Shown here piece by piece: positions 47,641 to 57,381 of a stretch of 64,000 nucleotides of DNA. A program made the position numbers and the translations under genes. Position 1 is the stretch's first letter, and each line of letters opens with the position of its first letter. The stretch comes from Allobosea sp. AAP35 (GTDB taxonomy: Bacteria; Pseudomonadota; Alphaproteobacteria; Rhizobiales; Beijerinckiaceae), in NCBI RefSeq assembly GCF_001295925.1, contig NZ_LJHQ01000063.1, forward strand, positions 1-64,000, in the 5' to 3' direction. Below the pieces are notes generated by a model, which had not been told where the DNA came from, did no database searches, and saw only the letters and a program-made list of their open reading frames with translations.

Positions 47641-49092
47641 TCATGCGAGGGCTCCTTCGCGGCTGGCGACCGCGTCGAGATGGTCGGGCTGGACGCGCTC
47701 GGCGCCATCCCGGCGGGCGCGCGCCTCGGCGGCGTCACGCAGGCGCTTTGCGGCGGAAATCCGCACCAGCACCGGCTGTTTGTCGAGCACGCCATCAAGC
47801 AGGGCCTTGGCCTCTTCGGACCAGGGCAGCTCCCGGTGCAGCCGCGACGGCGTCGCCTCGACGGCGTCCATCTGCGTGCCCAGCGGCAGGATGTGGAAGA
47901 GCGCGTCGAAGAGCGCGTTGCAGACCTCCTGGACGAGATAGGTCGCCCCGGAATAGCCCATGAACGGCGTGCCGGTGTGCCGGCGGATTACGGCGCCTGG
48001 GAAGGAGGCGGGGATGTAGATTCCGCGCCCGCCGGCCTCGGCCATGTACATGCGCTCATTGAACGAGCCGAACAGCACCAGCGGCGGCTTGTCCTTGAGC
48101 GAAGCGCGCACCGCGTCGTTGTCGGATTTCTTGCCCGCGCAGCGCGAGGCGGAGAAGGTGCAGGGCAGGCCCATCTCGGTTTCGAGGAAATGGCGCACGC
48201 CGCGCGCATAGGTCTCGTTGGCGACGATGGCGAAGGAAGCCGTGCCGAAGAAATCCTGCGTCACCGAGCGCCAGAGATCCCAGAGCGGCTTGATCGTGGT
48301 GTGCTTCTCGCGCTCGATGAAGGGCTCGGGGTCGAGCCCGAGCAGTTCGCCCAGCGAGCGCAGGAAGGCGGTCGTCGAATGCAGCCCGATCGGCGCCTGC
48401 AGATAGGGACGGTCGAGCGCCTCGCAGAGCAGCCGGCCATATTCGCGATAGAGGCAGACATTGACCTCGGCATCGGCCAGCCGCTGCACCTGAGAGAGAT
48501 GCGAGCCGAGCGGGAAGGTCATGTGGACCTCCGCGCCGATGCCCTCGATCAACCGACGGATCTCGGCGAGATCGGAGGGCATGTTAAACATGCCATAGGC
48601 CGGGCCGATGATGTTGACCTTCGGCCTGGCGCCCTCCTTGCGGGGCTTGGCCTTGGGCACGATGCCGCGCTTGGCGCCAAATTCGCCCCAAAGCCAGAAC
48701 AGCGCCCGATCAGCGCATTGCCACTGATCCTCGTCGATGGTGCGCGGCAGGAAGCGCTGGATATTGGTGCCTTCGGGCGTCACGCCGCCGCCGATCATCT
48801 CGGCGATCGAACCGGTGACGACGACGCTGGGCAGATGCGGATCGAGCGCCGCATTGGCGCGCTTCATCGCGCCTTCCGTGCCGTGCTGGCCGAGTTCCTC
48901 CTCGCCCAGACCGGTCACGACGATCGGCAATTCATGAGGCGGCAACGCGTCGGTGTAGTGCAGCACCGAGGTGACCGGCAGGTTCTCGCAGCCGACAGGG
49001 CCGTCGATGACGACCTGGAGGCCCTTGATGGCGCAGAAGACGTAGACCGCCCCCCAATAGCCGCCGGCGCGATCGTGATCCTGGATCAGCAT
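47641..49092 (-). CDS. bchZ: Chlorophyllide a reductase subunit Z
   Basis: A 483-residue NifK-like subunit. It begins [20 protein letters not shown] and has [36 protein letters not shown] and the C-terminal [20 protein letters not shown]. With BchY it forms the catalytic component that reduces ring B of chlorophyllide a to the bacteriochlorin. The start at 49092 overlaps the bchY stop by one base. Confidence 0.97.
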   Translation of the reverse strand: MLIQDHDRAGGYWGAVYVFCAIKGLQVVIDGPVGCENLPVTSVLHYTDALPPHELPIVVTGLGEEELGQHGTEGAMKRANAALDPHLPSVVVTGSIAEMIGGGVTPEGTNIQRFLPRTIDEDQWQCADRALFWLWGEFGAKRGIVPKAKPRKEGARPKVNIIGPAYGMFNMPSDLAEIRRLIEGIGAEVHMTFPLGSHLSQVQRLADAEVNVCLYREYGRLLCEALDRPYLQAPIGLHSTTAFLRSLGELLGLDPEPFIEREKHTTIKPLWDLWRSVTQDFFGTASFAIVANETYARGVRHFLETEMGLPCTFSASRCAGKKSDNDAVRASLKDKPPLVLFGSFNERMYMAEAGGRGIYIPASFPGAVIRRHTGTPFMGYSGATYLVQEVCNALFDALFHILPLGTQMDAVEATPSRLHRELPWSEEAKALLDGVLDKQPVLVRISAAKRLRDAAEARARRDGAERVQPDHLDAVASREGALA

Positions 49093-50630
49093 CACGGAAT
49101 CTCCTCGGCCGCCGCCTTCGCCTTGGCGGCGCGGCGGGCGAACTTCTCGCGGAAATTCGGATAGTGTTGGGGCGTATCCTGCCAGGTGCCGGCGGTGTCG
49201 CCCTCGCCGACCCCTGTGAAGAAGGCCTTCATCGCGTCCATGCGGTCCTTGTTGCCGATGGCGGCATTGACCACCTGGGCGAGCGAACCGGCACCGGCGG
49301 GCCCAAACAGCGGCCGCGCCGAGATCAGATTGGTGAAGTAGAGCGCGGGAATGCCGAGCTGCTTGGCCTTCTGCACCACCGGCGTGGTGCCGATGGCGAG
49401 ATCGGGCTGGAACTCGGCCATCGCGGCCAGATCCTGCTCCAGCGTCGCGCGGAAATGGACCATCACGCCGCGTGCCGCGAGCCACTCCCGGTCGGTTTCC
49501 GACCAGGGCGTGCGCGGGCAGGCGGTGCCGACATAGCGCAGATCGGCGCCGCTCTCGACCAGCAGCCGCGCAACCAGAAGCTCCGAGCCCTCATAGCCCG
49601 AAAGCGTGATCCGGCCCGTGATCGGCATCGCCGAAAGCGCGCCCCGGATCGCCGGGAGGAGCCGGTTCTGAGCAGCCTCGACCACCGGCCTGGCCACGCC
49701 GCAGGCCTCGCCGATCGCCGAGAGCCAGCCCGCCGTGCCCTCGACGCCGACCGGGCCGGAGCCGACGATGCTGCGACCCGCCGCTTCGAATTCGCGAATG
49801 GAGGCGGTGTAGAACGGATGGATCGCCGCGACGACCGCGCAATCGAGCGCGGCATAGAGTTCGCGCCATTCGCGCGTCGGCACGACCGGACCGGCCGCCA
49901 GACCCAGCGGCTCGAGCATCATGCCGATGCCGACGGGATCGGCTGGGAACATCTCGCCAAGCAGGGTGACCGTGGGACGCTGCGCCTTCCCGGCGCGCGG
50001 CGCCTGGACCGGGCCGGCCTCGGCCTCCTTGCGGGCATAAGCCAGCATCGCGCCCGCCAGCACGTCCTTGGCCTCGGCATGGGTCGGCACACCGAACCCT
50101 GGCACGTCGATGCCGATGATACGGACGCCGTTGATCTCCTTGGGCAGGAGACGCAAAGGCACGCCCGACGCCGAAGGCACGCAGAGATTGGTGACGACGA
50201 TGGTATCGTAAAGCGCGGGATCCGCGAGCTTGAACACCGCCTCGCGGATGTCCTCGAACAGCTTGCCGGTGACCAGGGTCTCGGAGTTGAACGGCACATA
50301 GCCGACCGAGCGCCGCGCGCCGTAGAAATGCGAGGTGAAGGTCAACCCGTAGACGCAGCAGGCCGAGCCCGAGAGCACGGTCGCGGTGCGGCGCATGCGC
50401 AGGCCGACACGCAACGAGCCGAAGGCCGGGCACATGCTTTGCGGCTTGTCATGGGGGCCGACAGGATAATCCTTGGCGAACCGCTCCAGCATCTCGCTGT
50501 TGCCGGCAGCGGTCGCGGCCTGCCGCAGCGCATCCTTGCCGGAATGGCAGCCGAGCCCATCGCCTTGCGTCGCGGCCGCGTTGATCGCGGGGGCGGAGGC
50601 TGCGTCGGGAAGGGGCTGATGCACGGTCAT
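49092..50630 (-). CDS. bchY: Chlorophyllide a reductase subunit Y
   Basis: A 512-residue NifD-like subunit. Cysteines that may hold the cluster: [21 protein letters not shown] and [11 protein letters not shown]. The end ([20 protein letters not shown]) is helical and charged. It forms the reductase core with BchZ. The start ATG at 50630 has GAGG 6 nt upstream and lies 8 nt after bchX; a frame to 50696 runs into bchX. Confidence 0.97.
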   Translation of the reverse strand: MTVHQPLPDAASAPAINAAATQGDGLGCHSGKDALRQAATAAGNSEMLERFAKDYPVGPHDKPQSMCPAFGSLRVGLRMRRTATVLSGSACCVYGLTFTSHFYGARRSVGYVPFNSETLVTGKLFEDIREAVFKLADPALYDTIVVTNLCVPSASGVPLRLLPKEINGVRIIGIDVPGFGVPTHAEAKDVLAGAMLAYARKEAEAGPVQAPRAGKAQRPTVTLLGEMFPADPVGIGMMLEPLGLAAGPVVPTREWRELYAALDCAVVAAIHPFYTASIREFEAAGRSIVGSGPVGVEGTAGWLSAIGEACGVARPVVEAAQNRLLPAIRGALSAMPITGRITLSGYEGSELLVARLLVESGADLRYVGTACPRTPWSETDREWLAARGVMVHFRATLEQDLAAMAEFQPDLAIGTTPVVQKAKQLGIPALYFTNLISARPLFGPAGAGSLAQVVNAAIGNKDRMDAMKAFFTGVGEGDTAGTWQDTPQHYPNFREKFARRAAKAKAAAEEIP

Positions 50631-50638
50631 GATGCGCC

Positions 50639-51655
50639 TCAGACCTGGTCGTAGACGACTTCGAGAGTCGTCTTCGTGAGGGCGGAGGGGCCGCACATGT
50701 CTTCGAGCGTGGCGGGAACCAGCACGACGTTGCGGCCGGTGCTTTCGCTGGAGAACAGGCCCAGCAGCTGATCCTGCGTCAGCGGCGCCGGCCGCACCGG
50801 CGGCGCTTCCGAGACGTTGAGCCCGAGTTCCTCGAACAGCGGCGCCCAGACATCGCCCGGCCGCCCGATGATCTCGTAATTGGCGCTCTTCTTGCGGATG
50901 TCGTCATTGGCGGGGATGGCGGCGAGAACCGGAATGCCGACCTTCTCGCAGAAGGCCTGCGCCTCGCCGGTGCCGTCATCCTTGTTGATGACCATGCCGG
51001 CGACACCGACATTGCCGCCGAGACGGCGGAAATACTCCACCGCCGAGCAGACATTGTTAGCCACATAAAGAGACTGGAGATCGTTGGAGCCGACGACGAT
51101 GACCTTCTGGCACATGTCGCGGGCGATCGGCAGGCCGAAGCCGCCGCAGACGACGTCGCCGAGGAAATCGAGCAGGACGAAGTCGAAGCCCCAATCATGG
51201 AAGCCGAGCTTCTCCAGCAGCTCGAAGCCGTGGATGATGCCGCGCCCGCCGCAGCCGCGGCCGACCTCGGGGCCACCGAGCTCCATCGCGTAGACGCCGT
51301 CGCGCTTGAAGCAGACATCGCCGATCTTGACGTCTTCGCCGGCTGCCTTCTTGCGCGAGGAGGTCTCGATGATCGTCGGGCAGGCCCGGCCGCCGAACAG
51401 AAGCGATGTCGTGTCGGATTTCGGGTCGCAGCCGATCAGCAGCACCTTCTTGCCCTGCTGGGCCATCATGTAGCTGAGATTGGCGAGCGTGAAGGATTTG
51501 CCGATGCCGCCCTTGCCGTAGATCGCGATGATCTGCGTCTCCTTGGTCGGAGCGGCGGTGACGATCTCGGCGTCGGGCTGGGCCGCCTCCTCGCGCAGAC
51601 GCGCGGCCATGGCGGCGGCGGGCGAGGGAACAGGATTTCGGATTTGGATGTTCAC
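50639..51655 (-). CDS. bchX: Chlorophyllide a reductase iron protein X
   Basis: A 338-residue NifH-like ATPase. The P-loop is [10 protein letters not shown] (46-55). Cluster cysteines are in GPEVGRGCGGRG and [10 protein letters not shown]. It feeds electrons to BchYZ. The start is GTG at 51655, overlapping the bchC stop (GTGA) with GGAG 9 nt upstream; a TTG at 51670 is less likely. Confidence 0.97.
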   Translation of the reverse strand: MNIQIRNPVPSPAAAMAARLREEAAQPDAEIVTAAPTKETQIIAIYGKGGIGKSFTLANLSYMMAQQGKKVLLIGCDPKSDTTSLLFGGRACPTIIETSSRKKAAGEDVKIGDVCFKRDGVYAMELGGPEVGRGCGGRGIIHGFELLEKLGFHDWGFDFVLLDFLGDVVCGGFGLPIARDMCQKVIVVGSNDLQSLYVANNVCSAVEYFRRLGGNVGVAGMVINKDDGTGEAQAFCEKVGIPVLAAIPANDDIRKKSANYEIIGRPGDVWAPLFEELGLNVSEAPPVRPAPLTQDQLLGLFSSESTGRNVVLVPATLEDMCGPSALTKTTLEVVYDQV

Positions 51656-52584
51656 GAGCAGGCACTCCAATCCAGGATCATCTTGAGACAGGACGGGTCG
51701 CTGAAAGCGGTGCGATAGGCGGCCGGCGCGTCATTGGCCGGCGCGCTGTGGGTGATGAGCCCGTCCAGTGAAAGTCTTCCGTCGGCGATGAGGGTCATCA
51801 CGACGTCGAGGTCGGCCTGGCGCCATTCCGCGGCGACGCGCAACCGCGCCTCCCGCATGAAGGCGGGCGGGAAGGAGAAGGCGACCGGCTGGTCGTAGAA
51901 GCCCGCGAGAACGATCTCGCCGCCCGGCGCCAGCCTTGCGATCAGCGTGTCGAGGAGCGAGGCGTCGCCGCTGACATCGCAGATGACGCGGTAATCCTTG
52001 CGAGCATCGGCTTCGGCGGAGACGACCGCATAGCCCTGCGCCTGCGTCGCCCGCAGCGGGTTGCTCTCCCACACCGTGGGCTGACCGCCATGGGCGAGGA
52101 CGAGCCGGGCGAGCAGGCGTCCAAGCACGCCATGACCGATGATCAGCTCCGGAAGGACGCCATTCGCCAGGGCATGCTGGGCCGTGGCCGCGAGTGCCAG
52201 AAGCACGCCGGACGGGCCGAGGCTCTCGGGGATCGGGACGGCCTTGGCGCCGGGGACGACGAGATGGGACGAGGCGCCGCCGAACAGGCCGCGCGCCTCC
52301 TTGAAGCCGCGCGAACCCGGCACGAAGACGAGCTCTCCGACATTTCGCCCCGAGGCGTCGCCGGCCTGGATAACCCGACCGACCGATTCGTACCCCGGCA
52401 CCAGCGGATAGCCCATGCCCGGAAAGGGCGGCATCCGGCCCGACCAGAGCAGACGCTCGGTGCCGGTCGAAATCCCGCTCCATTGGGTGGCGACGACGAC
52501 GTCCTCATGCCCGGCCGCGACGAGTTCCAGTTGGCTGAGAACCAGATGCTCGGGCCTTTCGACGAGGACTGCCAGCGCTTGCAT
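51652..52584 (-). CDS. bchC: Bacteriochlorophyllide a dehydrogenase
   Basis: A 310-residue MDR-type dehydrogenase: WSGISTGTERLLWSGRMPPF, GMGYPLVPGYESVGRV, and the cofactor fold IIGHGVLGRLLARLV. It oxidises the 3-hydroxyethyl group to acetyl, the last ring change before phytylation. It heads the bchCXYZ part of the superoperon and is preceded by a cluster of PpsR-type sites. Confidence 0.97.
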   Translation of the reverse strand: MQALAVLVERPEHLVLSQLELVAAGHEDVVVATQWSGISTGTERLLWSGRMPPFPGMGYPLVPGYESVGRVIQAGDASGRNVGELVFVPGSRGFKEARGLFGGASSHLVVPGAKAVPIPESLGPSGVLLALAATAQHALANGVLPELIIGHGVLGRLLARLVLAHGGQPTVWESNPLRATQAQGYAVVSAEADARKDYRVICDVSGDASLLDTLIARLAPGGEIVLAGFYDQPVAFSFPPAFMREARLRVAAEWRQADLDVVMTLIADGRLSLDGLITHSAPANDAPAAYRTAFSDPSCLKMILDWSACS

Positions 52585-52636
52585 CGGAGAACCTTCGGGG
52601 TCGGGGCGGGCCGCACTGGCTCGCCGATCGCCTGAC

Positions 52637-52699
52637 TGTCAGGTTATCGGAACAATCCAAGGTGTCAAATTGAATTTACACTTTTTGTGTCAACTGACA
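52637..52699. promoter_or_regulatory. Cluster of PpsR/CrtJ-type sites upstream of bchC
   Basis: 52637-52654: TGT-CAGGTTATCGGA-ACA. 52663-52680: TGT-CAAATTGAATTT-ACA. A third close-spaced pair TGTCA-AC-TGACA (52688-52699) overlaps the crtF stop. The first two are exact TGT-N12-ACA with centres 26 bp apart, unlike the 34-35 bp spacing elsewhere. They should control bchCXYZ-puf from an internal promoter after crtF. Confidence 0.78.
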
Positions 52700-53859
52700 C
52701 GCGCAGTCAGTCCGCCGGTCAGCATTGGCCTCCGCGTCTTCAGCCGGCGGACATCGGAAAATCCGGCCTCGTGCAGGAACTGCGTCAGCTCCGCGGGGCT
52801 GCGCGCCCGGCCGCTGCCCATGGCGAGCAGATAGAAGGCGAAATAGGCTTCGGCCATCCGCGCGGTCTCGGGCGAGCCCGCCATCGGCTCGGCGATCAGC
52901 AATGTGCCGCCAGCCGGCAGGCAGGCACGTATCCGCGCCAGCAGGGCTCGCACCGCTTCGTCATCATGGTCGTGCAGCACCCTCACAAGCGTCACCAGAT
53001 CGGCGCCCTCGGGCAAGGGATCGCGGTGCATGTCGCCGCCGACGGTGTCGGCGCGCGCGCTAATTCCCGCCGTCTCGAAACGCTCTCTCGCCCGCGCCGC
53101 CACGGCCGGCAGGTCGAACAACGTCAAAGCCGGAGCCTTCGCTTGGGCCCCCACGCGGATCAGAAAGGCCCCCTCCCCACCGCCGACATCGAGAATGCGG
53201 CGATGACCCGAGAAATCGTAGGCCGCGAGAATGTCGTCGGCGACCAGATGCTGGGACTGCGCCATCAGGGCGCTGTAGGCGGCGACATCGACGGCGGGTG
53301 CGTCTGCTGGCTTCTCCGCCGTCGCGTAGGACCAGTAGCGCGACAGCGCGGTCGGCCCCGCCTCGCCGCGCAGCAGCGCCACGGGATCGGCGAGATCGCC
53401 ATAGAGCAGATCGTGATGGGCGATCATCGCTCCGACGCCGGGATTGCCGAGCAGCGCCGCGCCCAGCATGGCAAGCCCATAGCGCCCGCCGGGGCGATGC
53501 TCGACCAGCTTGAGCGCAGCCGCAGCCCCGAGCAGGCGCGTAGTCGCGGCCTCGGTCATCGCCAGGCGCGGCGCGAGTTCGGCGGCGCTGCGCGGTCCCG
53601 GCTCGAGAATGCGGAACAGATCGAGACGGACGCAGGCCTGCAGCACCTGCGCGTAGACGAAGCCGGCGCAGAGATCGAACAACGCCTGCGACTGCCGCCG
53701 CGCGATCGGCCTGGTCAGGGGAAAGGAGGCGGCAAAGCGCTGGAAGCCCGGGCTCGCCACCAGCCGGTTGCGCCATCCCGCCAGCCGGTCGGTCAGCGAG
53801 ACGGCGGGTGCCGGTTCCACCGCAGGCCCAGCAACCAAGGCCGGCGCCTCGGGCACCAT
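52690..53859 (-). CDS. crtF: Demethylspheroidene/spirilloxanthin O-methyltransferase
   Basis: A 389-residue SAM-dependent O-methyltransferase. It has an N-terminal dimerisation helix bundle with RQSQALFDLCAGFVYAQVLQ, SAM motif RILDVGGGEGAFLIRV (about 229-244), and catalytic-region LVRVLHDHDDEAV. It methylates the 1-hydroxyl group of acyclic carotenoids. The start overlaps the crtE stop by one base (TGATG). The first 25 residues are Ala/Pro-rich. Confidence 0.94.
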   Translation of the reverse strand: MVPEAPALVAGPAVEPAPAVSLTDRLAGWRNRLVASPGFQRFAASFPLTRPIARRQSQALFDLCAGFVYAQVLQACVRLDLFRILEPGPRSAAELAPRLAMTEAATTRLLGAAAALKLVEHRPGGRYGLAMLGAALLGNPGVGAMIAHHDLLYGDLADPVALLRGEAGPTALSRYWSYATAEKPADAPAVDVAAYSALMAQSQHLVADDILAAYDFSGHRRILDVGGGEGAFLIRVGAQAKAPALTLFDLPAVAARARERFETAGISARADTVGGDMHRDPLPEGADLVTLVRVLHDHDDEAVRALLARIRACLPAGGTLLIAEPMAGSPETARMAEAYFAFYLLAMGSGRARSPAELTQFLHEAGFSDVRRLKTRRPMLTGGLTARVS

Positions 53860-54728
53860 CAGGCCGCGCGACGCTGCAGGCTCTCCGGCAGGAAGCTCTT
53901 GGCCGTGAGGCCGATCAGCATCCCGAGTTCCTGGCGGCCGGGGCAGGCGGGAATCGCGGCGATCGCCTCCAGCACCAGGGCGTCGAGATGGGCGATCGCA
54001 GGGCCAAGCCCATGGGCCGACGCGTAGTTCGGCCGCAGATGCGCCGCGTCCTGGCCGCAGGGCTTGCCCAGTTCTTGCGGTGTCGCGGCGACGTCGCGGA
54101 TGTCGTCGGCGACCTGGAAGGCCTCGCCGAGCTTCTCCCCAAGCCCCCGCCAATCCCGATGCGCGGCGCCGGCGGCCGCAGCACCGGCCATCGTTGCGCC
54201 GGCAAACAGCGCCCCGGTCTTGGCCTGATGATACAGCGCGCAATCGATCGTCGCTTCCGATTCCCAGGCCTGGCCGGCGACGATGCCGCCCCGGCTGCCG
54301 ACGGCGGCGCTGACAACGCGCACCAGCGTCGCAAGATTCTGCGGCTGGCGGATGGCGGCCTCGGCCAGTGTCTCGAAGGCGAGCACGATCAGCGCATCGC
54401 CCGCCAGCACCGCCAGCGGCTCGCCATAGGCCTTGTGGACCGAGGCCTTGCCGCGCCGCATCGCGGCATCGTCGAAACAGGGCAGGTCGTCATGGACGAG
54501 CGAGGCGCAATGCAGGAACTCGATCGCGGCGGCCGCAGCGTTCGCCATCGCCGGCTCGGGATCGCCGCAGGCCCGGGCGACGGCGAGCGTCAGGCGCGGC
54601 CTGATCCGCGCGCCGCCGGGAAACACCGCATGGCGCATCGCCTGGGCCAGCAGCGGCGGGCAGTTCTGCAGATGGGCGGCCGCGATGGCGGCGTCGAGGG
54701 TCTGTTCGATCCGTGTTCCGGTATCCAT
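53859..54728 (-). CDS. crtE: Geranylgeranyl diphosphate synthase
   Basis: A 289-residue polyprenyl synthase. First Asp-rich motif HDDLPCFDD, second DDIRD (usually DDxxD), and AVFPGGARIRPRL near the N-terminus. It makes C20 diphosphate for carotenoids and for the bacteriochlorophyll tail. The start ATG at 54728 has AGGGGG 7 nt upstream; a frame to 54761 is open. First gene of the crtEF-bchCXYZ-puf unit, divergent from crtD. Confidence 0.95.
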   Translation of the reverse strand: MDTGTRIEQTLDAAIAAAHLQNCPPLLAQAMRHAVFPGGARIRPRLTLAVARACGDPEPAMANAAAAAIEFLHCASLVHDDLPCFDDAAMRRGKASVHKAYGEPLAVLAGDALIVLAFETLAEAAIRQPQNLATLVRVVSAAVGSRGGIVAGQAWESEATIDCALYHQAKTGALFAGATMAGAAAAGAAHRDWRGLGEKLGEAFQVADDIRDVAATPQELGKPCGQDAAHLRPNYASAHGLGPAIAHLDALVLEAIAAIPACPGRQELGMLIGLTAKSFLPESLQRRAA

Positions 54729-54775
54729 CACGATCCCCCTTGCGAATGAACGTTCTTCCAAGCTGACAACTTATG

Positions 54776-54793
54776 TGTCAACAAGACTGGACA
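54776..54793. promoter_or_regulatory. PpsR/CrtJ-type site between crtE and crtD
   Basis: TGT-CAACAAGACTGG-ACA is an exact TGT-N12-ACA (TGTCA-N8-GGACA). A TGACA at 54764-54768 adds a half site. The site lies in the 68-bp divergent gap and could serve both units. Confidence 0.65.
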
Positions 54794-54796
54794 GTT

Positions 54797-56368
54797 GTGA
54801 GTGTGAAGTCAACCCGCACGAGGCGCCGCTTGGGCACTCCCCGCATCCTGATCATCGGCGCCGGCATCGGCGGGCTGGTTTCGGCTTTGCTCCTGGCCAC
54901 GCGCGGTTGCGACGTCACGGTGATCGAGAAGGCGGAAGCGCCCGGCGGCAAGATGCGCGAGGTCGTGGTTGGAGGTCGCAGGCTCGATGCCGGCCCCACC
55001 GTGATGACCATGCGCTGGGTCTTCGACAAGATCTTCGAAGAAGCCGGCGAGACGCTCGACGCCCATGTCGCGCTGACGACCGCCACGGTGCTCGCCCGCC
55101 ATGCCTGGAGCGAGTCGGAGCGGTTCGATCTCTTCGCCGATCGGAACGCCTCGGCGGACGCGATCGCCGCCTTCGCCGGCCCCAATGAGGGGCGCAACTA
55201 CCTTGCCTTCTGCGATCAGGCACGCGGCCTGCATGATGCGCTGAAGGACAGCTTCATGACACGCGAGCGGCCGAGCCTGCTCGGGCTGGTGCAGCATGCG
55301 GGGCTCGGCGGCCTGCGCCAGCTCTGGGGCGCGAGCCCGTTCGGAACGCTGTGGGACGCGCTGGGCCAGTCCTTCCAGGACCCGCGCCTGCGCCAGCTCT
55401 TTGGCCGCTACGCCACCTATTGCGGCTCCTCCCCCTTTGCCGCACCCGCGACGCTGATGCTCGTCGCCCATGTCGAGCAGGAGGGCGTCTGGCTGGTCGA
55501 GGGCGGGATGCACCAGCTGGCGCTTGCGCTGGCCGGGCTCGCCAAGGCCAAGGGTGCGCGGCTGCGCTACGGCGAGGCCGTCGATGAGATCCTGATTGAG
55601 GGCGGCCGCGCCGCGGGTGTGCGCCTGGCCGACGGTGAGACCTTGCGCGCCGATGCCGTCATCAGCAATGCCGACGTCAACGCCATCGCCACCGGCCGCT
55701 TTGGCCGGGCTGCCGCCCCCTTCGCGACACCGACCAAGCCCGCCGAGCGCTCGCTCTCGGCGCTGACCTTCGCCGCCTTTGCGCAGACCGGCGGCTTTCC
55801 GCTGCACCGGCACAACGTTTTTTTCTCGCGCGACTACGCGGCCGAGTTCGAGGCGATCTTTCGTCGGGGCCGGCTTCCGGACGAACCCACGATCTATGTC
55901 TGCGCGCAGGACCGCGACGAGGCGGGCGCGGCGCCGCCCGGCCCCGAACGCCTGCTCGTCCTGGTCAACGCCCCGCCCTGCGGCGACCGCCCCGCCTTTC
56001 CGCCCGAGGAGATGGAGACATGCCTGCGCAGGAGCCTCGCCCGGATGGCGCAATGCGGCCTGGAGATCACCCTGCAGCGCGACACGATGCTGACGACGCA
56101 AGCCAGCGACTGGGAGGCACTGTTTCCGGCGACGGGCGGGGGGCTCTACGGCCGCTCGACCCATGGCGCGATGGCGAGCTTCAACCGACCGGGCTCGCGC
56201 AGCCGCCTGCCGGGGCTTTACCTGACCGGGGGCAGCGTCCATCCGGGACCGGGCGTGCCGATGGTGGCGCTATCGGGGTGGCTGGCGACGCAGAGCGTGG
56301 TCGCGGACCTCGCTTCGACGTCGCGGTCGCGCCAGGCGGCTATGTCTGGTGGTATGTCGACGCGCTGA
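54797..56368 (+). CDS. crtD: Hydroxyneurosporene desaturase (methoxyneurosporene dehydrogenase)
   Basis: A CrtI-type FAD enzyme of about 523 residues. The dinucleotide fold is ILIIGAGIGGLVSALLLA, then VTVIEKAEAPGGKMRE and GPTVMTMRWVFDKIFEE. The C-terminal FAD motif is GLYLTGGSVHPGPGVPMVAL. It desaturates C3-C4 of 1-hydroxy carotenoids. The start is uncertain: ATG 54773 would put the PpsR site inside the gene, so GTG 54797 (or 54803) is preferred. The 3' end overlaps crtC by 91 bp. Confidence 0.92.
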   Translation: MSVKSTRTRRRLGTPRILIIGAGIGGLVSALLLATRGCDVTVIEKAEAPGGKMREVVVGGRRLDAGPTVMTMRWVFDKIFEEAGETLDAHVALTTATVLARHAWSESERFDLFADRNASADAIAAFAGPNEGRNYLAFCDQARGLHDALKDSFMTRERPSLLGLVQHAGLGGLRQLWGASPFGTLWDALGQSFQDPRLRQLFGRYATYCGSSPFAAPATLMLVAHVEQEGVWLVEGGMHQLALALAGLAKAKGARLRYGEAVDEILIEGGRAAGVRLADGETLRADAVISNADVNAIATGRFGRAAAPFATPTKPAERSLSALTFAAFAQTGGFPLHRHNVFFSRDYAAEFEAIFRRGRLPDEPTIYVCAQDRDEAGAAPPGPERLLVLVNAPPCGDRPAFPPEEMETCLRRSLARMAQCGLEITLQRDTMLTTQASDWEALFPATGGGLYGRSTHGAMASFNRPGSRSRLPGLYLTGGSVHPGPGVPMVALSGWLATQSVVADLASTSRSRQAAMSGGMSTR

Positions 56369-57237
56369 GCGACGATGGCCGCTACGGTCTCAGCATCATC
56401 GCCTTCATCGGCAGCGTCTTCTCACCCTATTACGCCTGGGCGCGGCGGCGTAGGCCTGCCGACCCGCGCGACCATTGCGCGCTGAACGTCGGGCTGTATG
56501 GCCCCGGCGCGCGGCGCTGGACGATGACCGAGCGCGGGCGGCGGCACGTCGATGTTGGGCCGGATCATTTCGCGGTCGGCCCCAGCGCGCTTCACTGGGA
56601 CGGGCGGACACTGACCATCACGATCGACGAGATCGGCATGCCGCTGCCCGTGCCGCGCCGGGTGCGCGGGACGGTCCGTGTCACACCGCAAGCGATCACC
56701 GACCATGTCGTGACGCTGAACCCGGATGGCGACCATCGCTGGTGGCCGATCGCGCCGCTGTCGCGGGTCGAGGTCGCGTTGAGCGAGCCCGATCTGTCGT
56801 GGAGCGGCCCGGGCTATCTGGACATGAACCAGGGCGACGCACCGCTCGCCGAGGGCTTCCGTTCCTGGCACTGGTCGCGCGCGCCGACGCCCGACGGCGC
56901 GGCCGTGCTCTATGGCGGCACGCGCCGCGACGGCTCGATCTTCGATCTCGGCTGGCGCTTCGGCCAGGACGGCCAGGCGACCGCGCTTGCACCGGGACCG
57001 ACCGTCGCCCTGCCCAGCAGCGGCTGGCGCATCGCGCGCGAGACCCGCAGCGACCCCGGCAGGCCGGCCGTGCTGGTCGAAACGCTGGAAGACACGCCTT
57101 TCTATGCGCGCTCGCTGGTGCGCACCTCGCTTGGCGGCGAGAGCGTCACGGCGATGCATGAGAGCCTGTCGCTGGACCGCTTCGCCAACCCGGTCGTCCA
57201 GGCGATGCTGCCGTTCAAGATGCCGCGGCGGAGGTAG
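56278..57237 (+). CDS. crtC: Acyclic carotenoid 1,2-hydratase (hydroxyneurosporene synthase)
   Basis: A protein of about 319 residues. The family start RFDVAVAPGGYVWWYVDALS is near residue 12, followed by FIGSVFSPYYAWARRR, DHCALNVGLYG and the C-terminal ESLSLDRFANPVVQAMLPFK. It adds water to the end double bond of lycopene or neurosporene. The only fitting start seen is GTG 56278, which lies 91 bp inside crtD. This long overlap is unusual. The spirilloxanthin series (crtCDF, no crtA) is implied. Confidence 0.9.
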   Translation: MAGDAERGRGPRFDVAVAPGGYVWWYVDALSDDGRYGLSIIAFIGSVFSPYYAWARRRRPADPRDHCALNVGLYGPGARRWTMTERGRRHVDVGPDHFAVGPSALHWDGRTLTITIDEIGMPLPVPRRVRGTVRVTPQAITDHVVTLNPDGDHRWWPIAPLSRVEVALSEPDLSWSGPGYLDMNQGDAPLAEGFRSWHWSRAPTPDGAAVLYGGTRRDGSIFDLGWRFGQDGQATALAPGPTVALPSSGWRIARETRSDPGRPAVLVETLEDTPFYARSLVRTSLGGESVTAMHESLSLDRFANPVVQAMLPFKMPRRR

Positions 57238-57263
57238 CGCGTGCTGCGTTTGATACAAAGCCG

Positions 57264-57360
57264 GTCATCCCGGACGCAGCGAAGCGGAGATCCGGGATCC
57301 ATTCCTGAATCTTGATCGGACGCGTTCTGGAATGGGTCCCGGGTCAAGCCCGGGACGACG
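57264..57360. repeat. Palindromic dispersed repeat in the crtC/crtB convergent gap
   Basis: The left arm starts GTCATCCCGGACGCAGCGAA and includes GATCCGGGATCCATTCCTGAA. The right arm TTCTGGAATGGGTCCCGGGT, then CAAGCCCGGGACGACGAC, is its imperfect inverse. It resembles the widespread Rhizobiales intergenic palindrome and the element in bchB (shared GTCAT-CCGG ends). It may also end transcription from both sides. Confidence 0.8.
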
Positions 57361-57381
57361 ACGCCATGGGTCGTTGTGAGA

